Origin: Chelonoidis abingdonii
Taxonomy: Eukaryota; Chordata; Testudines; Testudinidae
NCBI RefSeq assembly: GCF_003597395.2
Contig: NC_133773.1
Span: forward strand, 124,260,062 to 124,324,061
Direction of reading: 5' to 3'
Length of the DNA: 64,000 nucleotides
The notes under the pieces were generated by a model. That model saw only the letters and a program-made list of their open reading frames with translations. It did not search any database and was not told the DNA's origin. Shown here one piece after another: positions 1 to 9,660 of the stretch. Numbering within the stretch: position 1 is the stretch's first letter; each line of letters begins with the position of its first letter. The position numbers were made by a program, and so were the translations under genes.

Positions 1-575
1 CATGTTTCTGTTATCCCTATAATATCCGGTTTCACTTTCTGCACCAGTAGCTCCAGTTCCTCCATCTTGTTACCTAGGCTCCTTGCATTAGTGTACAGAC
101 ATTTTAATTTTTGGCGTTTGGCGTCACTGACATTCTTTACCCTGTTACGCACAGACATTCTACCACCAGCATCACCTGTTAGTCTGATATCTACACCGCC
201 CTTCCTTCTTATGTCAATTCTTTAGTCCACGACTGTATCCCTCTTACTTTGTTTTCTCCCCTCCCAAGGTTAAATTCTGGTGTGGAGATCTCCTGGACAT
301 CTCCCAACCATCTCCCCCAAATTCCTAGTTTAAAGCTCTCTTAATCAGATCGGCAAGCCTCCATCCTAGAAGTCTATTTCCCTCCTTACTTAGGTGAAGT
401 CCATCCTGAGAGAACAGTCTTCTGTCCGTAAATGCTTCCCAATGATCGTACATATAGCACCATTATAGCACCATGATAGCACCATTATAGCACCACTGCC
501 TGAGCCATCTGTTGATCTCCATAATCTTGTCACACCTTTGTCGCCCTTCTCTAGGAACCGGCAGGTGAGATAAGG
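1..575 (-). mobile_element. CR1 LINE fragment: end of ORF1 and start of ORF2
   Basis: Read on the minus strand. The right part (about 575 to 325) encodes the C-terminal end of a CR1 ORF1 SGNH-type esterase-like domain, with motifs PVPREGR, then FSQDGLHLSKEGNRLLGW (the Asp-His end of the fold) and a stop at 325-327. About 200 bp further on, the left part (about 150 to 1) opens the ORF2 apurinic endonuclease with CLYTNARSLGNKMEELELL and DIIGITET, cut by the window edge. This ORF1-spacer-ORF2 order is that of CR1. A stop codon and a small internal tandem repeat (451-493) show that the copy is dead. The rest of ORF2 should lie to the left of this window. Confidence 0.9.
451..493. repeat. 11-bp tandem repeat inside the CR1
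   Basis: About four units of cattatagcac (one is 10 bp, one has g for t) sit within the CR1 ORF1 coding stretch. Three whole units add 33 bp, which keeps the frame, but the repeat itself creates a TAA stop on the minus strand. Confidence 0.85.
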
Positions 576-1890
576 GGAGAGGGTTTCTGTGTAAAGCCAC
601 TAGATGTCATTTCCAGAGGTGGTGGTGGTGGGGAGTTTCCATGTGGAGTCACATGATGCCCCCCTCCATTTGCAGCTTAGTTTGCACTGAGCATGCTCAG
701 AAAAGTGCTGAAGCCAGCTGCCCTCATTCTGGCCCCCCACTATCGGTAGGCATGGGTTGTCTCTGGTCACTTCTAGTCACCACTTGTCATTGGCCTAATG
801 ATAGGGACCTACTGTGAGATGATGAGGGATTCTTTTAATGTTAAGGCCTTGCCTGCTAGAATATGTAGATTTCACTCCAAGAAAATGCAGCTCACCAGTA
901 CATTCTTTTGACTCAAACACACTAAGAGCCAGATGAATGAAGGGGGTCTACCTACAGTCACGAACACTCAAAAAGACTGAGTCCAGATTTGTGCATCCCA
1001 AGGCAACAGACATGTGTGTAAGAACATGTAGTTAAAGAGGCATGTGGTGTGATCTTAGTTGCAATAGCTACAATCAAAATGTTCTCACCGATCCTTCCAG
1101 CTTGAAACAGGACAGGATGAGCGGTTGGTTAAAATGTAGATCTGACAAGGCAAACATCTGAAACTTAAAACAATATTTATTATTTTAAGTGGCTGACAGG
1201 GACAGTCAAATAGCTCTGACAGCTCAATGCCCAAAGGACAACTCTGAACCCAAATAGGCTACTAAAGGGACCCAGTCTGAAGAATGATGATTACCATGAT
1301 TCCAGACGTCCCTGTTTCCAAGAGGCAGAATTGAGATGTTCCTATTGAAAAACTTTTGAATTGCTTGCAGCCAACAGCAATAATAATAATAATAATAAAA
1401 ATAATCCTCCATTTCTCCTCCCCCACCTCCCCATTGCTGTGTCTTAGTTTTGAGTGAGAGGTCTTTATTTAAGGAGAGGGAAGAGATTGATGGGGGGAGG
1501 GAGTTTGGGGTGATGGGAAAGAGCCAAAGGGGAAGCCAGCCAGACTGGGTGTCCTGACCCTGGGCTACGTTGGTTTATTTGCTAGTTTACTTTAAAATAC
1601 TAAATTCTTACTTGCAAATAAGTTCTACAAATCCAATGAGGAATTTACATCAATGTCAAAGGGAGTTTGGGGCAAACAAAGACTGCGGGATTGAGTCCCT
1701 GTGGTCTGTGCCCTCTTCAGGGACCTGCTCCAAAGCCCTCTGCAGCCCACTGACATCTATGGACTTTGGATGAGGGCCCTAAAGATGAGCCTGAGCCTGC
1801 TCCCAGCAAAGTCAAGGGCTGAACTTCCATGGAGCCATGAAAGGCGGGGCCAGAATAGACACCTAGAGGTGAGCAGCTGTTGTGCTGGAA
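576..1890. other. Unassigned intergenic stretch
   Basis: I recognise no gene or repeat family here apart from an AAT microsatellite near 1377-1401. The short open frames are interrupted and resemble nothing known. Confidence 0.5.
1377..1401. repeat. (AAT)n microsatellite
   Basis: Seven or so consecutive aat units followed by an imperfect unit. Confidence 0.85.
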
Positions 1891-1894
1891 ATGA

Positions 1895-1975
1895 CTAGAC
1901 CACAGGCTACTTGTGGCCCAATCAGCACACAGCTGTAGCCCATGTGACATCCTCAGGACCAAACACACATATCTT
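1895..1975 (-). mobile_element. hAT-like MITE fragment (right half, minus)
   Basis: The stretch reading ccacaggctacttgtggccc followed by aatcagcacacagctgtagc matches, in reverse, the right half of a sauropsid hAT MITE family whose left half is seen at 2930-3012. Assignment comes from memory of the family; no intact terminus is left. Confidence 0.5.
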
Positions 1976-2929
1976 TGGCTAAGCCCCAAAGCAAGTGTTG
2001 GTGAAATTGTAAGGACTGATAGATAGCAAGTGTGTAAAATGGATCCACAGGTGGGGAAGAACAAGGAAACAAACTAAAAACAGTGTAAAAATTGACTTCA
2101 GGAGCTGCTATCACTGGCCGAAGTAAATGGGAAACAAGATCGAATCCAATTGGGCAGGATGCAGAAAACCTCCAGCTATAGAATTCATTAGACCCGGCTT
2201 CACATTCTTCAGCTTTTTGCGTTTTATGAGTATAGGGGAATCCATTCAATATAAGCCTGAACCAAACTCCATTGAAGTCAGTGAAAGGATTCCCAAACGG
2301 ACTTGCAATTACATACTCAGTATGTTTACACGTGAGTGTAAGTCACTACATTAACTACAATAATAGTCTATTTCAGTTTACAGATGGTTAATCGAAGTGA
2401 TCAAACCCTGCTTTAAAAGAATATTTCCAAAACATTTGTTCTAATTTCCCTCTAGATAATTTGGTTTGGATTTAGCGCCAGACCTGAATCAGGAGTGTTC
2501 AATTAAAAAAGAAAAAAGAAAAAAACCAAGAAGAGAAGTTTGGCCTGATTAAAGGTGGAACGGACCCTTAGCCTTGTTAACATGTTCACCAAACTGTCCA
2601 GAAAATGGCTGTTGCTAATGCACTCTGTAAAATGAATGACTCTGCAAAATCCAGCTAGGTTTCTAACGAACAAAGAACATCATGGATTAATCAAAAAGGG
2701 AAAGCTGAACTGAGAATAATACTGAAATGTTAACAAGTTACTATCTATAAGCAAGTGTGCAGATTAAAACGCAGTAAGAATCAAGAGGAAACAACTCAAC
2801 TTTTAAGGGTCCCAGGAGGAACCCTTTTCTCCATCATTACTGGAGCGGGTGTAACTGGTCCAGTAATAGTAGTGATTGCTCTAGAATTGATGTCAAGGGG
2901 CTGATCATGGTGAATATCTGGCTAATCCA
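1976..2929. other. Unassigned stretch between two hAT MITE pieces
   Basis: AT-rich single-copy-looking sequence. No open frame of note and no recognised repeat. Confidence 0.4.
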
Positions 2930-3012
2930 GTGGTTCTCGATCTATTTACCATTGTGGGCTACATATGCAGGTGTTATGTGGACTGCATCTACACTATATA
3001 TATATATACACA
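2930..3012 (+). mobile_element. hAT-like MITE fragment (left half, plus)
   Basis: Starts with the hAT-type terminus ccagtggttctcgatc, continues with accattgtgggctacatatg and runs into an (AT)n tract at 2993-3010, where homology ends. It belongs to the same family as 1895-1975 but in the opposite orientation. The right terminus is missing. Confidence 0.55.
2993..3010. repeat. (AT)n microsatellite
   Basis: Uninterrupted alternating at run that passes into acacac, at the broken edge of the hAT fragment. Confidence 0.85.
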
Positions 3013-3716
3013 CGCCAGTATTGAAGATGGTAATACTCAAAGGAATCAAGTGAACTTCCTGGGTGAAGAGCAGCCGAAAGAAGAGTCGTACAGCTAAACA
3101 TGGGCATAATGGTTAAGTGGGATCAGGAACTCAAGCTCAGTTAATTTTATCCATAGCTCCTATTTCCCACTGCTAACTTCCTAGACACACATTGTACCAA
3201 GCATTTGCAAGAGATATCGTGTAAATCGCCCCATTTAACAACTCATGCTTGGAAATCTATGTTGCTGTATGTTTGCAGCACTCATATGGGCATGCCATCC
3301 ACCTATGTATCTTTAAGTCACTGGCAAAACTCCCATTAACAGCGGGTTAGGGCCTTTGAAATTGAGTTTGCCAGTCGTATTGCATTAGGCAGGATTTATT
3401 TCCCTCCTTCTTCCACATAGCTTTAATGCAATTCGGTTATAGCTTAAAAATCTGCACAAAAATTACAAATGTACAATAGACTAAGCTGCATATCACTGTG
3501 AGGCCATGGCCTGGGCCAACCTGTACCCTGCTGGGTTGGTTGCTGCAGGCCAGAGCTAACCCTTTTCTCTGTTCTGGGTGCACATAGCGAGCAAGAACAC
3601 AGCCAATGGTTGAGATCTTCAAAGCAATGGGGGTGCGGAGGGGGATATTGCAATCTTGCCAAGCTGCGTGTGTGGCTAAAGCCTCCATGCAGACTCAAAA
3701 ATCTCTATCAACATAT

Positions 3717-3930
3717 ATCAGAGGGGTAGCCCTGTTAGTCTGGATCTGTAAAAAGCAACAAAGAGTCCTGTGGTACCTTAGAGACTAACAGATGTATTGG
3801 AGCATGAGCTTTCGTGGGTGAATACCCCCTGCATCTGACAAAGTTTGTCAGATGCAGGGGGTATTCACCCACCAAAGTTTATGCTCCAATATGTCTGTTA
3901 GTCTCTAAGGTGCCACAGGACTCTTCGTTG
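3717..3930 (+). mobile_element. Fold-back element 1 (Penelope-end-like), with TSD
   Basis: Two head-to-head copies of one roughly 90-125 bp sequence form a large inverted repeat. The centre is a 27-bp arm pair, 3816-3842 against 3844-3870. The left arm carries 37 extra terminal bases (3717-3753, with gttagtctggatctgtaaaa) that the right arm lacks. Flanks ctatcaacatat (3705-3716) and ctattaccatat (3931-3942) match at 10 of 12 bases and look like an aged target duplication. The arms belong to a very abundant reptile repeat. Its link to Penelope-like elements is an inference. Confidence 0.75.
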
Positions 3931-4034
3931 CTATTACCATATAGTGAATTTAAAATAGGAAGTGAGGAGATAGGAAGACAAGGGTGTGTGTGCACGTAGG
4001 TGTGAACTTTATATGCAGCAAAGGTTGAGTCAAT

Positions 4035-4346
4035 GTGTTTATATATGTCTTGTCTCATTCATGAATGGTTTGTTCCAGTAGCCCACTTATCGTCAGATTG
4101 TCCTGGGTCCTCAACGTCTGGCACAGACCTTGTTAATCCAGGCAACGTCCAAGCCGGCATGACTCTCCTAGTTCATATCACTCTCATATTTGAGGTAGGC
4201 AGGTGAAGCATTAGGAGGGTCTTTTGCCCAAGGACCCCTACTGGAAAGTTGGGTACCAACCAGGATTTGAACCCCGGTCTCTCGTATCAAAGGGCGGTCT
4301 TCTGTATCAAAGGGCAGCGCTCTTAACCACTACACTATCCAGCCCT
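4035..4346 (-). mobile_element. tRNA-derived SINE
   Basis: On the minus strand the 5' end holds a pol III A-box-like stretch, tagtgtagtggttaagagc (complement of 4319-4337), and a B box, ggttcaaatcc (complement of 4263-4273). A body with ccttgggcaaaagaccctcc follows. The A-to-B spacing is stretched by a 20-bp tandem duplication at 4275-4314. The 3' limit near 4035 is a guess. The head is surely tRNA-like; the parent tRNA is unclear. Confidence 0.7.
4275..4314. repeat. 20-bp tandem duplication inside the SINE tRNA head
   Basis: Two adjacent units, cggtctctcgtatcaaaggg (4275-4294) and cggtcttctgtatcaaaggg (4295-4314), fall in what would be the anticodon to variable-arm part of the tRNA-like head. 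Confidence 0.85.
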
Positions 4347-4349
4347 GAG

Positions 4350-5227
4350 GCAGCAGTAGACAGGGGAGGAAGACCAAGCAGAAGAAGTGCCATGGCAAGA
4401 CAAGACCCTGCATGGGATGTACCATCGACAGATAGCTGAGGTGGCTGACATTGGGAAATCCTACCAGTGGCTGGAAAGGGCTGGACTAAAAGACAGCACT
4501 GAGGCACTGATCATAGCAGCACAGGAACAGGCACTGAGCACCAGATCCATTGAAGCAGGGGTCTACCACACTAGAGAGGACCCAAGGTGCAGACTGTGCA
4601 GAGAGGCCTCAGAGACAGTCCAACACATAGTGGCAGGATGTAAGATGCAGGCAGGAACAGCATACACTGAACGGCACAACCAAGTGGCTGGCATTGTGTA
4701 CAGGAACATCTGCACAGCGTATGGGCTAGACCCTCCCAAGACCAGATGGGAGATTCCACAGAAGGTTGTGGAGAATAGCAGGGCTAAGATTCTGTGGGAC
4801 TTCCAGATCCAGACGGACAGGCAGGTACTGGCCAATCAACCAGACATCGTGGTAATAGACAAGGTGCAGAAGACAGCAGTGGTGATAGATATAGCAGTGC
4901 CAAGTGACAGCAACATCAGGAAGAAGGAATATGAGAAGCTGGAGAAGTACCAGGGCCTGAAAGAGGAACTAGAGAGGATGTGGAAAGTGAAGGCCAAAGT
5001 GGTCCCAGTGGTGGTAGGAGCACTCGGGGCTGTGACTCCTAAGCTGGGTGAGTGGCTCCAACAGATCCCAGGAACAACATCAGAGCTCTCTGTCCAGAAG
5101 AGTGCAGTGCTAGGAACAGCTAAGATACTGCGCAGAACCCTCAAACTCCCAGGCCTCTGGTAGAGGACCCGAGGTTGAGGAAGACACATACCACCCATAG
5201 GGGTGAAAGGGGAATTTTTTTTTTTTA
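4350..5227 (+). mobile_element. 5'-truncated RLE-type (R2/NeSL-like) LINE
   Basis: The homology to a site-specific-endonuclease-type LINE starts near 4350, right next to the tRNA-like head of the minus-strand SINE. It runs through the C-terminal domain of the polyprotein, a short 3' UTR (5164-5213) and a T-rich tail near 5214-5227. The reverse transcriptase region is absent, as expected from 5' truncation during target-primed insertion. Confidence 0.8.
4387..5163 (+). CDS. C-terminal zinc-knuckle and restriction-like endonuclease part of an RLE LINE
   Basis: This open frame of 258 codons has no internal stop. It encodes the part of an R2/NeSL/Rex6-type polyprotein that lies after the reverse transcriptase. 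A CCHC knuckle, C-x2-C-x8-H-x4-C, lies at residues 68-85 (CRLC...H...C). The endonuclease follows: ILWDFQIQTD at 135-144, the PD pair at 152-153 (PDIVVID), then VIDIAVP with Asp168, and the K/E-rich helix with YEKLEKYQGL at 182-191, in the usual PD-(D/E)xK order. In the family this enzyme nicks the target DNA. The Met at 4387 is merely the first in the surviving frame; the same frame extends a little upstream, so it is not a native start. The product is probably not expressed. The intact frame suggests a fairly young insertion or chance preservation. Clade assignment within RLE LINEs is uncertain. Confidence 0.85.
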   Translation: MPWQDKTLHGMYHRQIAEVADIGKSYQWLERAGLKDSTEALIIAAQEQALSTRSIEAGVYHTREDPRCRLCREASETVQHIVAGCKMQAGTAYTERHNQVAGIVYRNICTAYGLDPPKTRWEIPQKVVENSRAKILWDFQIQTDRQVLANQPDIVVIDKVQKTAVVIDIAVPSDSNIRKKEYEKLEKYQGLKEELERMWKVKAKVVPVVVGALGAVTPKLGEWLQQIPGTTSELSVQKSAVLGTAKILRRTLKLPGLW

Positions 5228-5690
5228 TATAAACAAATCATAAAACCACTCCTTCACTGTGTCTAAAGCTCATTCACTTTCAAACCCCTCCTAAGCTCAC
5301 AGGTAGCAACAGTGACATTGAATCAAGGCCGCTTTGCAGTTCTCTGTTTCTGTGGCATGAAAACCAGGATTCAATTAGCTCAGGTCCCTGAGTTCCCTTG
5401 ACAGTTGCACTTCTGCAGGAAGCAAATCTGGCCGGGGGAGGCACTCCCAGGAGCAGACACCCTGAAATTAGGGACCTTTGGCTACTGATAGAGGCCAGAC
5501 AATTAGTTCAGCCTCCCCCAGCCTCCCCCGCCCCAGTATTGATGCAGAGGTTAGGATTACCCTGCGTATTGTGAATCAGATTATCTCTGGAAATTAATTC
5601 CTGCCTTCTCTGGATTCTTAGGCAGCCTCCAGCGAATTATTTCCTCCAATTGGCCTCACCCTATAAAACAAATAAATGAACGCAAGAAAA
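5228..5690. other. Unassigned stretch
   Basis: No gene, RNA or repeat recognised between the LINE tail and the CpG-rich block. Confidence 0.4.
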
Positions 5691-5699
5691 TGCCTCCGT

Positions 5700-7700
5700 T
5701 TGCTAGAAGCTGGGAATGAGTGACAGGGGATGGATCACTCCACGAATACCTGTTCTGTGCATTCCTTCTGGGGCACCTGGCACGGTCATGTTGGCAGACA
5801 GGATACTGGGCTACATAGACCCTTGGTCTCACCCAGTAGGGCCGTTCTTACGTTCCTTGTTTCCCCAAAGGACCCTGCCCAAACCCGGGTCCCCCTCTCC
5901 TCTGTACTAGCGCACAGTGCTCTAGGGGCCGATCCTGCGGCTATGGGAAGGCAGAGGTTGCTAACGAGGTCTGCTTAAGGCCAGATTCAAGACCCAGTGA
6001 GTCAGTGGGCAAACTCACCTTGGCTTCATGCAAAGCCTGTTCCGGAGCTCACGGTCTCGGGGTGCCATCAGCTTTCCAGCGGAACATCCGCATTGATCTC
6101 ACCGCAGAGCTCTGCGTAAAACCTGCCCCGCGCTCCCGCCCTCTATCGTGGTTGCGCCTGCAGAGGTTCATTGCCTGTTCGCTTCCGCGCTATGGACACT
6201 TAGCTGGACATAAACTTTCCCAAGAGCGGCCATCAAGGCACCGGACGCTCCCCCCCCACCCCAGGTCTTTGACGCTGCGGAGAGGCTGAGCGTGTTAACG
6301 AACCAAAGCGCCACCACCACGTCACTGATAGATCAATACCCAGGCCGGGGCCCAGAGGTCTAGGAGCTTTTGACACCCTGTCAAAGACCAACCCCGCGCA
6401 ACTAGTCAGCGAGAGAACAACTGATAAAGGAGCCCGTTGTGGCTTAGAAAAATGCCTCCCTCTCCATCCTTCTGGCTTCGTTTGCCGAGCTGCACGAATG
6501 TTCGTTCCCTTCTCCACCATTGGGCTAGTTGTCACATTCATCATTGCACGGGGCTGAGCCTAGAGCTAAATCACTCCCTGCAACGAGCTCTTAGCAACCC
6601 ATGGAGCACCCGGCTCCACCAGGCTGAGAGCTCCTTAGCGGGCCATCCCCGCCGCAGCAGGCACATGGCCCAGTGCAGGCCACCTTGCATTAGTGGACCA
6701 TCAGCCGGTGAAGGCCAAGCATTTTATCCTAGTCAAAAACCAGGACGTGAAGGAAGAACTCTTCATTAAGCTGCGATGCGCCCAGAGCATTAGAGGAGGG
6801 TGGGAATGACACAGCGAGACGCCAGGGCACAGGGCCCTATTGAATAAAGCGTCGCTAATTGACTTCTAACCTCCAGATCCCTCAGCCTCTAGACGTGGTG
6901 TTCACGTGTCTTGGGTTTGAGGCGGGGAGTTGGGTTTTCTTTTTTTTAGGACAAGAGAAGCTCGATCCAGTTCAGTAAAGAGCCATTTTGTGAATTCTGA
7001 CCAGCCCAGGGATTTCACTATAGGTTCCCCCCACAAACACTGACTCACTAACTTATTCTTGCAAGAATTAAAGGGCAGGTGCGGAGACAGACAATGGCCA
7101 GTCCCGATGTAACAATCAGAGCGCAATGATTCACTGAGCAGCGAAGGTTTACAGCTTTTCCCACAAAGGGGCGGTGAGCTCCGTTTGGTGAGTTTCCTAC
7201 GCGCCTGAACGTTGCTAGAAAGACATGCCGCAGTTCCCCAGAAATCCGTGAGGCTGATGGCACTTCAACGGGGCTGTTTGCTGACCATCAGATCCTTTTG
7301 CTCTTGTTTAAAACAATACACCGGCCGCAGCGAGTGGGAAACCCGAAAACGACTTCAGTTTGGAAACGCGATTCCCCAGGACTGGGAGATGGTCGATTCT
7401 GAGAGCAGAGACGCTACCGGCCTGTAGCTCTGCCGCACTCGGTGGGCAGCAAAGTGGGAAGCCGTGAGAAGCCAGGGAGAGGGAGGATAAAACAAACGAG
7501 ACGGGTTGCCAACGCAGTTTGGTGACTCGCACGTATGTTGGCCAGAAGCATCGCTGGAGCACCGGTATAAACGCAGCTGCTTCGAAATAAAATCGAATGA
7601 ACAAAGCAACATGGAACACGCTGGGCCTTTGTATTTGGGCCGCTCACCACGGTGCCCTCATGTTACTGTAATGTCGCGAATGTGGGGAACACAAACAGAA
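5700..7700. promoter_or_regulatory. CpG-rich, transposon-free block (candidate regulatory DNA)
   Basis: CG dinucleotides are clearly denser than in the flanks, especially about 6040-6420 and 7140-7600, and no mobile element is recognisable. The open frames on both strands are short and overlap one another, as expected from GC content, and none resembles a known protein. It could be a CpG island, a distal enhancer cluster or an unannotated non-coding first exon. No TATA box or clear splice structure is visible. Confidence 0.4.
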
Positions 7701-8150
7701 TAGTGACAAGAGCTTATGTATTTCCCTCCGGCTTTTGAAGCCGGTGCTAATATCCAGAGCCCGCTCCCGCCATCCTTCCTTAGGCAAAATATCAATCGTG
7801 AGAAATAAACAAGTAAGAAGTTCGCTACAAGAAGTCGTTTAACGCTTCCTAATAAATTTTGCTCCTGCAATTCAGTGTCGAGGGGTAAAAGTGTCTCTTA
7901 CAGAGAGGAAAGTAAAAAGGAGTGAAATGAGGAATGTGGGTATGTTAGAAAAATGACAATGCCAACCTGTCAGAGGGAAGCCTCTTCATGGTGAAGGATA
8001 TTAGAGGCTACAAAGTCAGTTATGTCCTTGGATATATTGATGACCTCACATTCTTTTTCAATAGGCAAAATAATTGAATGCCAAAGAAACTGTGCTTGAG
8101 AGACACTAACGTGGTTTTACATGAGTACAACTGTTTATTTTCAAAATAAA
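7701..8150. other. Unassigned stretch
   Basis: AT-rich sequence between the CpG-rich block and the Penelope-like fragments. Nothing recognised. Confidence 0.4.
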
Positions 8151-8159
8151 AACAAGCAA

Positions 8160-8216
8160 GTATGTATATGTCAGAAGGGCATTGCTGGCACATGATGGCA
8201 TATATCACATTGGTAG
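8160..8216 (-). mobile_element. Penelope-like GIY-YIG fragment, inverted piece
   Basis: The minus strand reads NVIYAIMCQQCPSDIYI, the start of a GIY-YIG domain of the Penelope type. It is an inverted second copy of the stretch at about 8598-8654, with a few base differences. Confidence 0.75.
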
Positions 8217-8238
8217 ATGCCTGTCCTGTAGTAGGTGA

Positions 8239-8261
8239 CTGGTTACTGGTTACTGGTTACT
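8239..8261. repeat. 7-bp tandem repeat
   Basis: Three ctggtta units lie at the junction between the two oppositely oriented Penelope pieces. Confidence 0.7.
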
Positions 8262-8720
8262 CTTCTGGCTCTGTCAGGCCCAACAAAGGAAGTAACAGAA
8301 CTCTACTAGCCGTCACCTTCAGCCCCCAACTGAAACCTCTCCAGCGCATCATCAAGGATCTACAACCTATCCCTCACTCTGACACATCTTGGGAGACAGG
8401 CCAGTCCTCCCTTACAAACAGCCCTCCAAACTGAAACAAATACTCACCAGCAGCCACACACCACACAACAAAAACACTAATCCAGAAACCTATCCTTGCA
8501 ACAAAGCCTGTTGCTAACTGTGTCCACATATCTATTCAGGGGACACCATCATAGGACCTAATCACATCAGCCACACTATCAGAGGCTCATTCACCTTCAC
8601 ATTTACCAATATGATATATGCCATCATGTGCCAGCAATGCCCTTTTGCCATGTACATTGGCCAAACCTGACAGTCTCTATGCAAAAGAATAAATGGACAC
8701 AAATCAGACATCAAGAATTA
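8262..8720 (+). mobile_element. Penelope-like element fragment: linker and GIY-YIG endonuclease
   Basis: Plus-strand translation, with frame changes and stops, gives NRTLLAVTFSPQLKPLQRII, then a Cys-containing linker (CC*LCPHI, IIGPNHISHTIRGSFTF). After that comes MIYAIMCQQCPFAMYIGQT and KRINGHKSDIKNYN, the GIY-YIG endonuclease core (here YAI...YIG) found at the C terminus of Penelope-like retroelements. The reverse transcriptase is missing. The copy is broken by stops, for example directly after YIGQT. The motifs make the class call firm; the ends are approximate. Confidence 0.8.
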
Positions 8721-9059
8721 TAACCTTCACAAAACCTCTGGCCCCTGTTGCCCCTCCCCCACTCACGCCACCAGACTGCGACAGGCAGAAGCAGCTCCCT
8801 GACATCCCCTGCTACAGATTGCACGTCACAGGCAGGAGCTTCCCATATTTCTCCCTCGCACTGGGTGTACAGCACACCCTGCAGAAGGAACAGCATGCCC
8901 CCTCTAGTGCTTTTGTCTCCCATGGGAGTAAGGTTGCCAACTTTCTACTCACACAAAACTGAACACTTTTGCCCCACTCCTCCTCCGAGGTGGCAGCCCC
9001 CACTCACTCCGTCCCTCCTCCCTGTGTTGCTCACTCTCCCCACCCTCACTTCTTGATTT

Positions 9060-9500
9060 TCATTGGGCTGGCTCAGGGGGTTGGGGTGCAGAAGGAGCTG
9101 AGGGCTCCAGCTGGGGGTGCAGGGTCCAGGGTGGGGCCAGAAATGTGGAGTTCAGGGTGTGGGAGGGGGTTCTGGGTTGGGACTGAGGGGTTTGGAGGGT
9201 GGGAGGGGGATCAGGGCTGAGCCTTGGGGTGCAGGCTCTGATGTGAAACTGGGATGAGGGATTTGAGGTACAGGAGGGGGCTCCAGGCTGGGGCTGAGAG
9301 GTTCAGAGTGCAGGAGGGGACTCCAGGCTGGGGCAGGGGATTGGAGTCCAGGGGGAATAGGGCTCTGGCTGAGGGTGCAGAGTCTGGGATGGGGCTGGGG
9401 ATGAGGGATGCAGGGGTGTAGGGGGCTGCTGAGATCGAGGGTTTTGAAGGCTGCGGTGGGGGGATCGGGATGCAGCAGGGGTTGGGACACAGGAGAGGGT
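9060..9500. repeat. Degenerate G-rich minisatellite
   Basis: Repeated variants of ggctccaggctggggctgag, ggtgcaggaggggg and ggggttggggtgcag with irregular spacing. The strand asymmetry is strong (G+A against C+T). It produces long spurious open frames on both strands. Confidence 0.75.
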
Positions 9501-9616
9501 GCAGGCTTTGGGCTGCACTTACCTTAGGCAGCTCCCGGAAGCAGCGGCATGTCGAGCTCTTACATGGAAGCACAGCCAGGCAACTCTGCACTCTGCCCTG
9601 TCCACAGGCACCACCC

Positions 9617-9660
9617 CTGCAGCTCCCATTGGCACAATTCTTGGCCAATGGGAGCTGCAG
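9617..9660. repeat. Perfect 16-bp stem-loop
   Basis: ctgcagctcccattgg (9617-9632) pairs exactly with ccaatgggagctgcag (9645-9660) across a 12-base loop. Each arm contains an ATTGG/CCAAT box. Confidence 0.9.

Noticed and set aside
453..500. CRISPR-like short repeat array
   Set aside because: The 11-bp units are directly abutting without spacers, inside a vertebrate LINE.
4263..4337. A functional tRNA gene
   Set aside because: The A and B boxes are present, but the anticodon region is disrupted by a 20-bp duplication and the arms do not close into a cloverleaf. A SINE head is the better reading.
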